A stretch of DNA of 64,000 nucleotides from Gammaproteobacteria bacterium (GCA_008081045.1 VMDC01000016.1:62001-126000); one strand, 5' to 3'. Shown: positions 35,228-45,247, counted from the stretch's first letter. Notes: generated by a model not told the origin, from the letters alone. Numbers and translations: made by a program.

Positions 35228-36295
35228 GTGCGTGTGCTTATTGTCAAAGTGTCTTCCCTCGGAGATATTATCCACACCCTGCCGGCAGTGACCGACGCCC
35301 ATCGGGCCCACCGGGGCCTTTCCTTCGATTGGGTTGTTGAAGAAAACTTTGTAGATGTCCCTTCCTGGCATCCTGCCGTTGATCGGGTTATCCCGGTCGC
35401 CATTCGCAGGTGGCGGCGCAACCTGTGGCGTACTGCCCTGAACCGTGAGGTACGGGCTTTCAAGAAAACGCTTCAGACAGAGCGATATGATCTTGTCATC
35501 GATGCCCAGGGGCTTATCAAGAGCGGAATCATTTCCCGGATGTCGCGGGGGCTCACGATAGGCTTGAGCAACCACACTATCCGCGAACCCCTGGCGACTC
35601 TGTTCTACAACAAGAGATACTCGGTGCCGTGGGAAGATCATGCGGTTGACCGGATTCGCCAGCTTTTTTCCAGAGCCTTGAAACATGACTATGACAAGGA
35701 TGAAATTAACTACGGTCTCGATACCTCCCTGGTCGATGCTGAGAGCATTGTTAATCACAAGCAACTGGTTTTCCTTCACGGCACAACCTGGGCGACAAAA
35801 CATTGGCCGGAATCCTATTGGCGACATCTGGCACATATCGCTACAGATAACGGGTATAGCGTTCTCCTGCCGTGGGGCAATGAGGCAGAAAGGCAGCGTG
35901 CTGAGCGAGTCGCTGCTGGCAATGAACAGGTAACCGTGCTGGATCGAATGCCGCTTAAAGGAGTTGCCCGAATGATTTATCGCTCCGCCGGTGTGATCGC
36001 AGTGGACACTGGTCTTGGGCACTTGGCGGCAGCTCTGTCAAAGCCGACGCTTTCACTGTATGGCCCGACTAACCCCGGATTGTCCGGTACATTCGGTCAT
36101 CAGCAGATTCACATGAAGTCGAATCTAAACTGCTCTCCCTGTGTCAAAAAAGTTTGTAGCTATTCAGGGCCAGGGGTATCAGATGCATTTCAGGGCAAGC
36201 AATTCGCGGTAGAGCCGCCGTGTTTTGCCTCTCATCAGCCAGAAACGGTCTGGACACAGTTCGAAAAACTGCTGCCGATGAATGCGTCGTCATGA
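35228..36295 (+). CDS. waaC: ADP-heptose:LPS heptosyltransferase I
   Basis: Adds the first heptose to Kdo. It has 355 residues of glycosyltransferase family 9 from a GTG at 35228. Signatures are VLIVKVSSLGDIIHTLPAVT, DLVIDAQGLIKSGI, LHGTTWATKHWPESYW and GVIAVDTGLGHLAAALSKPT. The stop overlaps the waaG start as ATGA. The two heptosyltransferases are adjacent, as in Pseudomonas and E. coli. Confidence 0.95.
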   Translation: MRVLIVKVSSLGDIIHTLPAVTDAHRAHRGLSFDWVVEENFVDVPSWHPAVDRVIPVAIRRWRRNLWRTALNREVRAFKKTLQTERYDLVIDAQGLIKSGIISRMSRGLTIGLSNHTIREPLATLFYNKRYSVPWEDHAVDRIRQLFSRALKHDYDKDEINYGLDTSLVDAESIVNHKQLVFLHGTTWATKHWPESYWRHLAHIATDNGYSVLLPWGNEAERQRAERVAAGNEQVTVLDRMPLKGVARMIYRSAGVIAVDTGLGHLAAALSKPTLSLYGPTNPGLSGTFGHQQIHMKSNLNCSPCVKKVCSYSGPGVSDAFQGKQFAVEPPCFASHQPETVWTQFEKLLPMNASS

Positions 36296-37434
36296 GGCTT
36301 TGTTTCCTGATATATCACTATTTCCCTTTTGGTGGACAACAGCGGGATTTTTTCCGTATCGCGGAAGCTTGCCGGGCCCGGGGCCATGAACTAGAGGTAT
36401 ATGCGCTCAGGTGGCAAGGTCCGATGCCGGACGGCTTCAATGTCACGCTGGTGCCTGTCAAGGCCTTTAGCCGGCTGTCCATGTACCGGCGCTATACTGA
36501 TTGGGTGGACGAAAGAATCAAGGAGTCCCGGCCGGATCTGGTCATAGGGTTCAACAAGATGCCACATCTTGATGTGTATTTTGCCGCCGACGACTGTTTT
36601 CTTCATAAGGCCAGGACTCAACGGGGACCTCTGTATCCGTTTACGCCTCGTTTCAGACATTTTCACCGCTATGAGGCGGCAGTGTTCGATCGGGACAGCC
36701 AGACCAGAGCTTTGGTTTTATCCCCGCTGCAGAAAAAGAATTATCTCAGGCACTACCCCGACTGTGCCCAGCGCCTCCAAGAACTGCCACCCGGCATTGA
36801 TCAGGAAAGAAGAATTGAGCGTCGCGACCCTGCGGTTCGGTCGGCGTTAAGGGCGGAGTTGGGGATCTCTGGCGATCAGCGGTTAATCCTCCAGGTCGGG
36901 TCAGGTTTCAAGATAAAAGGCGTGGACAGAGCCATTCGTGCCATTGCGTCACTCCCTGAAAAACTGCGTGTCAGTGTTCGATACGTGCTCGTGGGACAGG
37001 ACAGGGCAGGCCCTTATCATCATTTGGCAAAAAAACTCGGACTTGCCAATCAGGTGGTAATTCTGCCGGGCCGGGATGACATACCCCGCTTTATGGTTGG
37101 CGCTGATCTTTTACTGCATCCGGCCTATATGGAAAGTGCGGGCTATGTCCTGCTGGAAGCCACGGTGTCCGGGTTACCTGTCCTGACGACGGCAAGCTGC
37201 GGTTATGCCTGGCATGTAGAACAGGCGCAATCCGGTGAGGTGTGTTCAGATCCGTTCACGCAGGAAGAACTCAACGCCAGGCTCGGGGCAATGCTCAGTA
37301 ATCTGGACAGCGCGCCATGGAGTGAAAATGGTCTCGCCTATGGCAAGCAGCCAGAGCTCTATTCCCTGACCACCGCTGCGGTCCGGTACATCGAGGATCG
37401 CGCTGACGCTGTGAAGTCAGAGGCTCAATCATGA
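36292..37434 (+). CDS. waaG: LPS core glycosyltransferase, WaaG family
   Basis: GT-B glycosyltransferase family 4, 380 residues from the ATG at 36292. WaaG adds the first outer-core sugar to heptose II. It begins LCFLIYHYFPFGGQQRDFFR and has FNKMPHLDVYFAADDCF, QVGSGFKIKGVDRAIRAIAS and the C-terminal sugar-nucleotide motif HPAYMESAGYVLLEATVSGL. Overlaps waaC (ATGA) and the carbamoyltransferase gene (ATGA), so the three are tightly coupled. The kinase gene waaP that usually follows is absent. Confidence 0.92.
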   Translation: MRLCFLIYHYFPFGGQQRDFFRIAEACRARGHELEVYALRWQGPMPDGFNVTLVPVKAFSRLSMYRRYTDWVDERIKESRPDLVIGFNKMPHLDVYFAADDCFLHKARTQRGPLYPFTPRFRHFHRYEAAVFDRDSQTRALVLSPLQKKNYLRHYPDCAQRLQELPPGIDQERRIERRDPAVRSALRAELGISGDQRLILQVGSGFKIKGVDRAIRAIASLPEKLRVSVRYVLVGQDRAGPYHHLAKKLGLANQVVILPGRDDIPRFMVGADLLLHPAYMESAGYVLLEATVSGLPVLTTASCGYAWHVEQAQSGEVCSDPFTQEELNARLGAMLSNLDSAPWSENGLAYGKQPELYSLTTAAVRYIEDRADAVKSEAQS

Positions 37435-39179
37435 GTAACGTAACGCTTGGACTGGCCGGCGCGATTGGGCATGACCCTGCTGCCGCACTCTTTGTTGATG
37501 GAGAGCTGCTTGCAGCGGTCGAGGAAGAGCGGTTAATCCGAAGAAAGCACGCCAAGAATGAGATGCCGTTCCTGGCGGCCAGACAGTGCCTTCAGATCGC
37601 CGGACTGCGTGCTTCAGACGTCACCCATATTGCCACGCCATATGCGCCGGTTTCGCTGTTCAGCAAGGCGCGTTGGCACTATGCCTATCGACACTGGTAT
37701 GCACCTGATCGAAGTATCGACAGCCTGCTGAATGGTAACCGTCGCTACCGGAGGCACGTCAAAGATCTGCGCACACTCGTGGAAAAATTGCATATTTCCA
37801 ATCTCACGACGGAGTTGGTGCCGGTAGAACATCAGTTGGCGCACGCCAGCAGCGTTTATCATCTTGCCGAGGGCAACGAAAAGACGGCGATTTTTTGTAA
37901 TGACGCCAAAGGTGAATACGCGAATATTTTTCTGGGCTACGGGTACAAGGGAAAGATCTTCAAGATCAAGCAATTCTACAGTCCCGATTCACTGTGTGGG
38001 CTCTATGCCGCGCTGACTGATTACCTTGGATTCGAAACTCTGGACGGTGAATTCAAAGTGATGGGCCTGGCTGCCCACGGCGACTCTGAGAAATACGATT
38101 TGTCTCCGCTGGCCAGATTTGAAAGGGGAAAACTGAAGGTAGATACACGCCTGATTACAACCATCGGGATGCGTCGTTATAAGGCCAAATCCAGAGGGCA
38201 CTATTTCAGCCGCAAGCTCGTGAAAATGCTTGGCCCAAGAAGGGCGGGCCATCTGCTGGAAGACCCTTATGTCCATTACGCTTCAGCAATCCAGAAACTG
38301 TATGAAGATCTTGCTTTGCAAATGGTTGAATACTATCTGGGCGATATCCTGGCAGAGACCGGTCGTCTGGCTCTGGCCGGTACCGGAGCGATGAATATTC
38401 GATTGAACCATCGGTTTCATTCGCACCCTAAAGTGAAGCAGCTACTGGTACATCCGGCCTGTGGTGATTCCGGTACTGCGATCGGCGCTGCAGCCTTTGC
38501 AGTCAATCAGGCAGGCATTCCGATTAAACCTCGCCGGGACCTGTATCTTGGACCTTCTTTTTCCACGGACGATTGTCTCAATGCCTGCATGAACCATCGG
38601 GACAAACCGGTCTGGGAAGTGTTGCCAGACCCGTTCGAGAGAGCTGCTGAATTACTCGCTAACGGGCAAATCGTAGCCTGGTTCCGGGGCCGGATGGAAT
38701 TCGGGCCCCGAGCTCTGGGCAACCGGAGCATTCTGGCAAACCCTCTGCAAACCGGGATCACGGATGCGATCAATCAGCAGGTTAAGTTTCGGGAGCATTG
38801 GCGGCCCTATTCCCCGAGTATCCTTGATTCTGCGGCAGAGCAGCTGTTGCCAGAGCAATTTCGGGACGAGTTTATGTGCCTCTCATACCCTGTCAGCGGG
38901 AATTGGCAGGAGCAGTATCCGGTAACGGTTTATCGTGACGGTACAATGAGAGCTCAGATCGTCAGGCGGCAGTCAAATCCGGATTTTCACAAATTGCTCA
39001 GTGCGTTCCAAGGCCTTACCGGTCATGGCCTGCTCCTTAACGCCAGTTTGAGCCGCCCGGGAGAGGCGTTAGTTTGTACCCCGGAGGACGCGCTCAATAT
39101 GTTTCTTGGTACCGACCTGAACTATATGATCATGGAAGATGTGTTGGTGACCAAGAGAGAGTCGTCCCCGAAATGGTGA
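37431..39179 (+). CDS. NodU/CmcH-family carbamoyltransferase, probable LPS heptose carbamoyltransferase
   Basis: A 582-residue carbamoyltransferase. The N-terminal Kae1-like domain starts GLAGAIGHDPAAALFVDGEL and contains VEHQLAHASSVYHLA (metal-binding HxxxH), then GEFKVMGLAAHGD and LALAGTGAMNIRLNH. The YrdC-like C-terminal half contains WFRGRMEFGPRALGNRSILA and FREHWRPYSPSIL. In Pseudomonas aeruginosa the related WapO puts the 7-O-carbamoyl group on heptose II of the core. The position immediately after waaG makes that role likely here. Start overlaps waaG; convergent with the next gene, 16 bases away. Confidence 0.88.
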   Translation: MSNVTLGLAGAIGHDPAAALFVDGELLAAVEEERLIRRKHAKNEMPFLAARQCLQIAGLRASDVTHIATPYAPVSLFSKARWHYAYRHWYAPDRSIDSLLNGNRRYRRHVKDLRTLVEKLHISNLTTELVPVEHQLAHASSVYHLAEGNEKTAIFCNDAKGEYANIFLGYGYKGKIFKIKQFYSPDSLCGLYAALTDYLGFETLDGEFKVMGLAAHGDSEKYDLSPLARFERGKLKVDTRLITTIGMRRYKAKSRGHYFSRKLVKMLGPRRAGHLLEDPYVHYASAIQKLYEDLALQMVEYYLGDILAETGRLALAGTGAMNIRLNHRFHSHPKVKQLLVHPACGDSGTAIGAAAFAVNQAGIPIKPRRDLYLGPSFSTDDCLNACMNHRDKPVWEVLPDPFERAAELLANGQIVAWFRGRMEFGPRALGNRSILANPLQTGITDAINQQVKFREHWRPYSPSILDSAAEQLLPEQFRDEFMCLSYPVSGNWQEQYPVTVYRDGTMRAQIVRRQSNPDFHKLLSAFQGLTGHGLLLNASLSRPGEALVCTPEDALNMFLGTDLNYMIMEDVLVTKRESSPKW

Positions 39180-39195
39180 TTCAGCTGAACAGAAC

Positions 39196-40707
39196 CTAGT
39201 TCTGAGGTGATACCCGCTCATAGATGGCTGCCTGCGGCTCATCTGTGTCAGGAAAAGCCGCGAGCAATTTTATTTGCGCCTGCACCGTTTCCTGATTCAC
39301 GAGCTGCCGAATCTCGGGGATTAATTCCAGGGCAATTAAAGTGCCAGGTGGCAGTTTCAGAATATCACTTGAGCGGAGCTCTCTGGTCACTTCATCATAC
39401 TCCGTAACCCTGTCCGAAAGATAAGCAATGGTATGGTTGTTCGTCAGAATCTGCGCGCCGTCCGGCGTTGCTGTTCTGGCAAAGTTCGCAGAATCTATCA
39501 GCCAGTCTTTACTTCTCCCAAAGGTGACGTAGGCGTCAATCATGCAGTAAGAGAAAAACACTATGAACAGCAGGCGTAGTGCCCGAACGGTTTCTGGCGA
39601 GCGGAATCTTGTCAGTATTTCCTGCCACAGCACAGGCACCAGCATGGATACCATGATGCCGAACATCATTGCGTACCGGCCCGTAAGAAATCGGGTCAGA
39701 TAAAGAAACCCCAGCGTGATTAAGAAATTCACCAGAGCCACCACGAACAGCGGCCGTATTTGCTCAACGTCCCATCGAAGCATCCCTCTGACTGCCCCAA
39801 AAACGAGTAGCCAGAAATAGGGCCCGCCAATGGTGTAGAACAAGCTGGTGACGAGGATTATTGGCAAACCGAGCAGCACAGCGGTATGGAGATAGTCGGA
39901 CGCGATCAGTGCGGAAAAATCACCGAAAATTGCCTTAGCCTGTGCGGCAAGTGTGATTTCGGTTGGCGCGGACCATTGGGCTAGAAAGGGCTCATAGACA
40001 GCGAGCAATTTCAGCAACATGGTGGGGATATTTATCCCCACCGTGCGCGCTGCCAGAATCCCGAGTGCCGATATGATGGCCGTGAATCCGAGGGCCTTCC
40101 ACACTGCCAATTGGTTTTCAGTGGTGGTAAATCGTCTGTCAAGCAGTAATACGAGGGGTATGGCTACAAGGTAAATCAGCGCTTCTGCTCTGAAGAGTGC
40201 TGCTGCAATCATGACGATGACAAAAGTGGCCAGGGCTGAAAATTGCCGGGAGTCTCTGTAAATCATGAAGCGCCAAATGGCGAATAGACACAAAGACCAA
40301 TACCCGATGTCCCGGATGACCATGTCTCGATATTCATTCAGCTCAGGGTAGGCCAGTACGGTTAATGCGCCCAGATAGGCCGTGAGTTTGCTGTTGTCTA
40401 TTTGCCGGACGATACTGATGTACGAAAAAACCAGTAGGCCATAGAAGATGGCGTTTAGCGTGTAAGCCGCCTGTAAGAGTGACAGACCTGTCAGACTGGT
40501 GATGCCGATCAGGATCGGATAACCGGCCCAGGTATAATGTGAGATCGCAGCGCCGATGCCATCATTCAGGAATATTTCAGCCGTTCGTAAATAGGTATAG
40601 GCGTCATCGTTCGGCAGGGACGCGTTCAGCGCACTCAACCCGGACAGCAACAGGCTGGCGATTACCGCAAGATAACGAATATCCCAATATCGCCAGGCCA
40701 TATTCAT
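39196..40707 (-). CDS. Multi-pass membrane protein, probable GT-C type glycosyltransferase
   Basis: A 503-residue integral membrane protein with about ten or more hydrophobic helices. An early acidic loop NASLPNDDAYTYLRTAEI follows the first helix, as in GT-C enzymes of the ArnT/PMT class, where a DD or DE pair there is catalytic. Also seen are ELNEYRDMVIRDIGYWSLCL and a soluble C-terminal part of about 80 residues. This suggests a polyprenyl-phosphate-sugar-dependent transferase, consistent with its LPS neighbourhood; the substrate is unknown. The ATG at 40707 overlaps the lpxL stop (ATGA). Confidence 0.7.
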   Translation of the reverse strand: MNMAWRYWDIRYLAVIASLLLSGLSALNASLPNDDAYTYLRTAEIFLNDGIGAAISHYTWAGYPILIGITSLTGLSLLQAAYTLNAIFYGLLVFSYISIVRQIDNSKLTAYLGALTVLAYPELNEYRDMVIRDIGYWSLCLFAIWRFMIYRDSRQFSALATFVIVMIAAALFRAEALIYLVAIPLVLLLDRRFTTTENQLAVWKALGFTAIISALGILAARTVGINIPTMLLKLLAVYEPFLAQWSAPTEITLAAQAKAIFGDFSALIASDYLHTAVLLGLPIILVTSLFYTIGGPYFWLLVFGAVRGMLRWDVEQIRPLFVVALVNFLITLGFLYLTRFLTGRYAMMFGIMVSMLVPVLWQEILTRFRSPETVRALRLLFIVFFSYCMIDAYVTFGRSKDWLIDSANFARTATPDGAQILTNNHTIAYLSDRVTEYDEVTRELRSSDILKLPPGTLIALELIPEIRQLVNQETVQAQIKLLAAFPDTDEPQAAIYERVSPQN

Positions 40708-41642
40708 GCTGAGTAGGGATTGCCTGTTTTGCCGGGTGGAGGTGTCTTGAACCGTTTGTGAAGCCAGAGATACTGATCCGGCTGTCTACGGATTGCGGCT
40801 TCCACCAAACGGTTAATGATGCGCCCGTCCTCTTCATCATTGCCGCTGGGATAGTCAGTCAGCACTTCGCTGAAATAAATGTCGTATCCGGAGTTGTCGG
40901 GGCGACGGTAATGACTGAAAAATATCACGGGTGATCCATTGAATTTAGCAAAGCGGCTGCCCGCGGTAATCGTGGCAGCAAGATTGCCAAAGAACGGCAC
41001 AAAAACCGAATGCTCTGCGCCGTAGTCCTGATCCGGGGCATACCAGAGCACGCGACCTTGCTTAAGGCAGCGCATGGCGCCCCGTATCTCTTTGCGCTCA
41101 AACATGCCCGGATACGAACGGTGTCGCCCATTAAACATAAACGCGTCGAACAGCGGGTTTTTGTCGTTGGCCCGGTAAGTGGCATTTAATTCGCCGATGC
41201 CAGAGTAGAGAAACCCTGCCATTTCGAAAGTTGTCAGGTGAGGGCCGATTAGCAAGACCCCTTTTCCCTGCGCCGCAGCGGTTTTCAGATTGTCCAGACC
41301 ATGAAAGTTGGCCAGATGCCGGTATCGCTCCGGATTGCCGATCCAGGCGATCACTATTTCAATAAAACCGACTCCATTGGACTCGAATGTTTTCCTCAGA
41401 AGTTGCTGCAGTTCGCGCTCACTCAGTTCGGGGAAACAAAGCCGCAGGTTTGTCTCACAGACATGCCGCCTGCTCCGCGCGAAATGAAAGGCCAGCATAC
41501 CCAGCAGCTTTCCTATCCCGAGCTGGATGGAAAAAGGCAGCCGGGCGATGAGCCACATGCCGCCTATGCCGAGCCAGGTCGGCCAGTAGCGTGGATGTAC
41601 AAACGAGCGCAGCCGTACAAATTGTCGAGAAGAATCGGGCAT
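40704..41642 (-). CDS. lpxL: Lipid A lauroyl acyltransferase family
   Basis: Adds a secondary acyl chain to Kdo2-lipid IVA. It has 312 residues, a typical length. It has an N-terminal membrane helix (IGGMWLIARLPFSIQLGIGK), the catalytic HX4E in LLIGPHLTTFEMAG, LNATYRANDKNPLFDAFM, LWYAPDQDYGAEHSVFVPFF and QYLWLHKRFKTPPPG near the end. Assignment to LpxL rather than LpxM or LpxP is by general similarity. Overlaps the downstream membrane protein gene. Confidence 0.9.
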   Translation of the reverse strand: MPDSSRQFVRLRSFVHPRYWPTWLGIGGMWLIARLPFSIQLGIGKLLGMLAFHFARSRRHVCETNLRLCFPELSERELQQLLRKTFESNGVGFIEIVIAWIGNPERYRHLANFHGLDNLKTAAAQGKGVLLIGPHLTTFEMAGFLYSGIGELNATYRANDKNPLFDAFMFNGRHRSYPGMFERKEIRGAMRCLKQGRVLWYAPDQDYGAEHSVFVPFFGNLAATITAGSRFAKFNGSPVIFFSHYRRPDNSGYDIYFSEVLTDYPSGNDEEDGRIINRLVEAAIRRQPDQYLWLHKRFKTPPPGKTGNPYSA

Positions 41643-41812
41643 CGAGCGGAGCGTTAGGTCCTGTTAATGGCGTTGGCTATTGTATCAAAGCTGGCGGGAC
41701 AGCTCAGATTTCAGTGCAGCGTGTACCCTTTATGCCGTAATTAGAAGCGACAGGGTGCCGAGTTCCTATGATATTATGCTGCGGCAGCGCCCATTTTTTT
41801 CAGGCCAATTTC

Positions 41813-43243
41813 ATGAAACTGGAAATGCCCTCTTTTCAAGAAGCCCGGATCCTGGTGGTTGGTGACGTCATGCTCGATCGTTACTGGCATGGCAGTGCGT
41901 CCCGAATTTCACCAGAAGCGCCGGTGCCCGTCGTCAGGGTTGCCAATCAGGAAGACCGCCCCGGAGGGGCTGGCAACGTTGCTCTCAACATCTCCGCTTT
42001 AGGAAGCGCGGCGCGTCTTGTTGGCATAGTGGGTGATGATGAGCCGGGAGAAGAGCTCGCCTCGCGGCTGAACGCCGCAGGTGTTCTATGCGATTTTTTT
42101 AAATGTGGTGACAAACCGACCATTACAAAACTGAGGGTTATCAGCCAACATCAGCAGCTTATCAGGGCAGATTTTGAGCAATCTTTCGCTGCAGAGGACA
42201 GCATAGGCCTTCTCGATAAGGCCAAGAACCATGTCGACGGCGCGCGGGCGATGGTGTTGTCCGACTATGCGAAGGGAGCACTGCAGGATGTTGAGTCTCT
42301 GATAAGCCTCGGCCGGGAACACAAAATACCGGTTATTGTCGATCCTAAAGGCACAAATTTTGACAAGTACCGTGGAGCGACGCTGATTACGCCAAATTTT
42401 GATGAGTTTGAGGCGGTGGTGGGTCGCTGTGATAACGAAGCTGATTTGGTGGACAAGGGGACTGCGCTTGTTGAAAGACTTGAGCTGGAAGCGATATTGG
42501 TAACTCGAGGGGAGCAGGGAATGACCTTAATCCGCCCGGGGTCGCTGGAGTTGCATCTGCCGGCGAAAGCGCAGGAGGTATTCGATGTTACCGGAGCAGG
42601 GGATACGGTGATTTCAGTACTGGCGGCTTCGCTTGCAGCGGGAATTGCGCTGGCTGATGCAACAGCCCTGGCCAATCTTGCCGCGGGTCTTGTTGTTGGC
42701 AAACTGGGTACAGCAGCCATCAGTGGCCCAGAGCTCCGCCGGGCAGTTTTGCTTGAGCAGGACTCAGGGCGGGGAGTTATGACTTCTGAACAGCTTGCTA
42801 TTACCGTTCAGGATGCAAGGGCCCACGGGGAAAAAATCGTTTTCACCAATGGGTGTTTCGACATCATCCATGCCGGCCATGTGGGTTATCTTAACGAGGC
42901 GAAAAAGCTTGGCGACAAACTGGTGGTGGCGATTAATGATGATCACTCTGTGCGTCGCCTGAAAGGTGTGGGTCGCCCGATTAATCCGGTAGAACGTCGG
43001 ATGGCCGTGCTTGCCGGTCTTGAGGCGGTCGACTGGGTGGTGAGCTTCAAGGAGAACACGCCGGAAGCTCTGCTCGAATCACTGCGGCCTGAAGTGCTGG
43101 TCAAAGGCGGGGATTACGGGATTGATCAGGTGGTGGGTGGCGATTTCGTCAGATCTTATGGCGGTGACGTCAAGGTGCTGGAGTTCCTCGATAACTGCTC
43201 GACTTCCGACATTGTCGACAAGATCACCCGGGCGCAGGATTAG
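41813..43243 (+). CDS. hldE: Bifunctional heptose-7-phosphate kinase / heptose-1-phosphate adenylyltransferase
   Basis: Makes ADP-heptose for WaaC and WaaF. It has 476 residues from the ATG at 41813 (an upstream ATG at 41768 adds unconserved residues). The ribokinase-like domain has VGDVMLDRYWHGSASRISPE, GGAGNVALNIS and DVTGAGDTVISVLAA. The C-terminal nucleotidyltransferase domain has VFTNGCFDIIHAGHVGYLNE and VRRLKGVGRPINP. Its 3' end overlaps the convergent aldo/keto reductase by 20 bases. Confidence 0.97.
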   Translation: MKLEMPSFQEARILVVGDVMLDRYWHGSASRISPEAPVPVVRVANQEDRPGGAGNVALNISALGSAARLVGIVGDDEPGEELASRLNAAGVLCDFFKCGDKPTITKLRVISQHQQLIRADFEQSFAAEDSIGLLDKAKNHVDGARAMVLSDYAKGALQDVESLISLGREHKIPVIVDPKGTNFDKYRGATLITPNFDEFEAVVGRCDNEADLVDKGTALVERLELEAILVTRGEQGMTLIRPGSLELHLPAKAQEVFDVTGAGDTVISVLAASLAAGIALADATALANLAAGLVVGKLGTAAISGPELRRAVLLEQDSGRGVMTSEQLAITVQDARAHGEKIVFTNGCFDIIHAGHVGYLNEAKKLGDKLVVAINDDHSVRRLKGVGRPINPVERRMAVLAGLEAVDWVVSFKENTPEALLESLRPEVLVKGGDYGIDQVVGGDFVRSYGGDVKVLEFLDNCSTSDIVDKITRAQD

Positions 43244-44036
43244 AGGCGCTTTCCGCCTGACAATTAGCCGCCGCGTGAGCGTTACTGCGCAGATGAACCG
43301 GGTTAATTGTGCCGACAATGACGCTGCTGATGCCGGCCTTGCTCAGCACAAATTCCAATGCCAGTTCGTTTCCTCCCGGCTCACGCGCAATGTGGCCGCT
43401 GTTCAAGGCTTTTTTGACGATAATGGCCTTACCGGTGCGCCGGGCCAGATCAATCACCGGGCTTTCCTCTGTATGGCTTGAATTGTAAGTCACCATGGCG
43501 ATGTCACTCAGTTCCAGAGCGCGCTTGCCTCCCTCCACTGTTTTGGTCGACATGCCCACTGCTCTGATCAGGCCTTCTTCCTTGAGTCTCATCAGAGACT
43601 CAAGACAATCGGTGTTATCCAGAATGTCCAGATCGTTTCCATCAGAGTGAATGAGAACCAGATCCAGATAGTCAGTTTTTAGCCGACGTAAACTGCGCTC
43701 TACGCTTTCCCGGGTATGAGCGCCGGAGAAGTCAAAGTGCGATTCGCCGGCGTTGAACTCCTCTCCCACTTTTGTGCCGATGATCCATTCCTGACGGTCC
43801 GGCAGTAATTTTCCGATTTTTTCCTCACTCGTCCCGTAAGCCGGGGCGGTATCGATAAAATTGATACCGAGCGTTCTGGCTTCTTCGAACAAGGCACGAA
43901 TTTCACGGTCGGAAGGCAGCTTAAAGCGATTGGGGTACTTCAGGCCCTGGTCACGACCGATTTTTACCGTGCCCAGACCAAGAGGCGATACCTGGATGCC
44001 TGTGTTCCCCAGCGGTCTTGCTGACAAGGGGATCAA
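43224..44036 (-). CDS. Aldo/keto reductase
   Basis: A NAD(P)H-dependent oxidoreductase barrel of 270 residues. Catalytic residues of the family are visible: Asp in INFIDTAPAYGTSEEKIGKL with Tyr in PAYG, Lys in WIIGTKVGEE and His in DYLDLVLIHSDG. The substrate is unknown. It is coupled to the FAD oxidoreductase gene by a four-base overlap. The same pair lies between hldE and waaA in Pseudomonas (PA4991-PA4992 region, from memory), so the two probably act together. Confidence 0.88.
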   Translation of the reverse strand: MIPLSARPLGNTGIQVSPLGLGTVKIGRDQGLKYPNRFKLPSDREIRALFEEARTLGINFIDTAPAYGTSEEKIGKLLPDRQEWIIGTKVGEEFNAGESHFDFSGAHTRESVERSLRRLKTDYLDLVLIHSDGNDLDILDNTDCLESLMRLKEEGLIRAVGMSTKTVEGGKRALELSDIAMVTYNSSHTEESPVIDLARRTGKAIIVKKALNSGHIAREPGGNELALEFVLSKAGISSVIVGTINPVHLRSNAHAAANCQAESASNPAPG

Positions 44037-45247
44037 GCTGATTTCTCCAGGTTCCAGCGGGAATCTCCCAGCCGCGCCGGCTCAAAGTCCGCTTCTGAAA
44101 TCCAGTCTGCGGACCCGGTTGATGGGCTGATTCTATCCGCCATCAGATTTTGTAAAATTTGCTCTGCCAGCGCAGGCGTCAGGGTCAGCTTGGTAGGCCA
44201 GGCAACCAGTATATTTTTGTCTCGCAAAAAATAGGCGTCATCGGGACGGTGATTGTCGTTAATGTTTGCTTCGGCCCGGTTAATGGTGAAGCATCGCCAT
44301 TCTGCAGAGGAGCAGTCCAGCCAGGGAAACTCCCTGCTGATTGCGTCTTGTGCCGCTGTGATCTGTTCTGCCTCAGATTTGCCCACACCACTTTCGGCAA
44401 TTTCACCTCCCAGATACCAGACAGTATTGCCATTGGCATCCTGATGTGACGTGACGGTCAGTCTCGGTGTGAGGCTGAAACTGTCGCCTATGCAGTGCAC
44501 ATAGAGTTGGGGCAGGTCTCTTTGTTTTAAGTACACCATATTGAGTGGGCGTGTCTGCGTTTCGGCGTTCGCAAGCCCGGCGGCCTTGATGAGCGATGCG
44601 TTGCCCTCTCCGGCGGTGAAAATAAAGCGCTTGGCGCTCAGATAAATGTTGCGGCCGCGATGGGCAATAACGGCAACTCTGTCCTGATGCGGATCGCTGG
44701 TTTCGAAGCTTACGCCTGAATCTGGCAGGGAGAAGATGGCGCCGTGTTGTTTCGACGCAAGAGTTTCAACCAGGCTTTCGCTGTCGACAACGAAGTCAGG
44801 TAGCTGATACAGGCTTCCCTTTACAGAAGCGTTTTGAAAGAAGGGCGGATAACTGTCGGGCGCGACCGCCTCAACGCGTCCACGCAGGCTTTTGCTGCCC
44901 AAAAATGTTTTTAATTTTGAGCGCAGGCTGGCGTTCGACCACATGTAGTAATGATCACTCAGAACCCGGGTGCCACGCAGGTCGAGTTCGCCACTACCAT
45001 CGAGACAGGCCCGCCAGCGAGAAGGCATATCCGCGATCGCTTGCGCTGCGCTGCTCAGCGCGCCCTGCAGGGCATACTTCAGTCCGCCATGAATGATTCC
45101 CTGCGAAGCCAGAGTCTGCGCTCCGCCGAGTGACTCTTTTTCAAACAGAATTGCTTGATAGCCAGCGCTGCGGACAGCATTGAGTAACCAAAGTCCGGCT
45201 ACGCCGCCGCCGAATATGACGATGTCAGTTGAATAGCGCAGTGTCAT
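44033..45247 (-). CDS. FAD-dependent oxidoreductase (glycerol-3-phosphate-dehydrogenase-like, DAO fold)
   Basis: A 404-residue flavoprotein. The FAD-binding motif DIVIFGGGVAGLWLLNAVRS is at the N-terminus, followed by ILFEKESLGGAQTLASQGII and HGGLKYAL, similar to the 'S.GIIH.G..Y' block of DAO/glycerol-3-phosphate dehydrogenase enzymes. FIFTAGEGNASLIKAAG is the second conserved block. The true substrate is unknown. It is the upstream gene of a pair with the aldo/keto reductase and is divergent from waaA. Confidence 0.85.
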   Translation of the reverse strand: MTLRYSTDIVIFGGGVAGLWLLNAVRSAGYQAILFEKESLGGAQTLASQGIIHGGLKYALQGALSSAAQAIADMPSRWRACLDGSGELDLRGTRVLSDHYYMWSNASLRSKLKTFLGSKSLRGRVEAVAPDSYPPFFQNASVKGSLYQLPDFVVDSESLVETLASKQHGAIFSLPDSGVSFETSDPHQDRVAVIAHRGRNIYLSAKRFIFTAGEGNASLIKAAGLANAETQTRPLNMVYLKQRDLPQLYVHCIGDSFSLTPRLTVTSHQDANGNTVWYLGGEIAESGVGKSEAEQITAAQDAISREFPWLDCSSAEWRCFTINRAEANINDNHRPDDAYFLRDKNILVAWPTKLTLTPALAEQILQNLMADRISPSTGSADWISEADFEPARLGDSRWNLEKSA

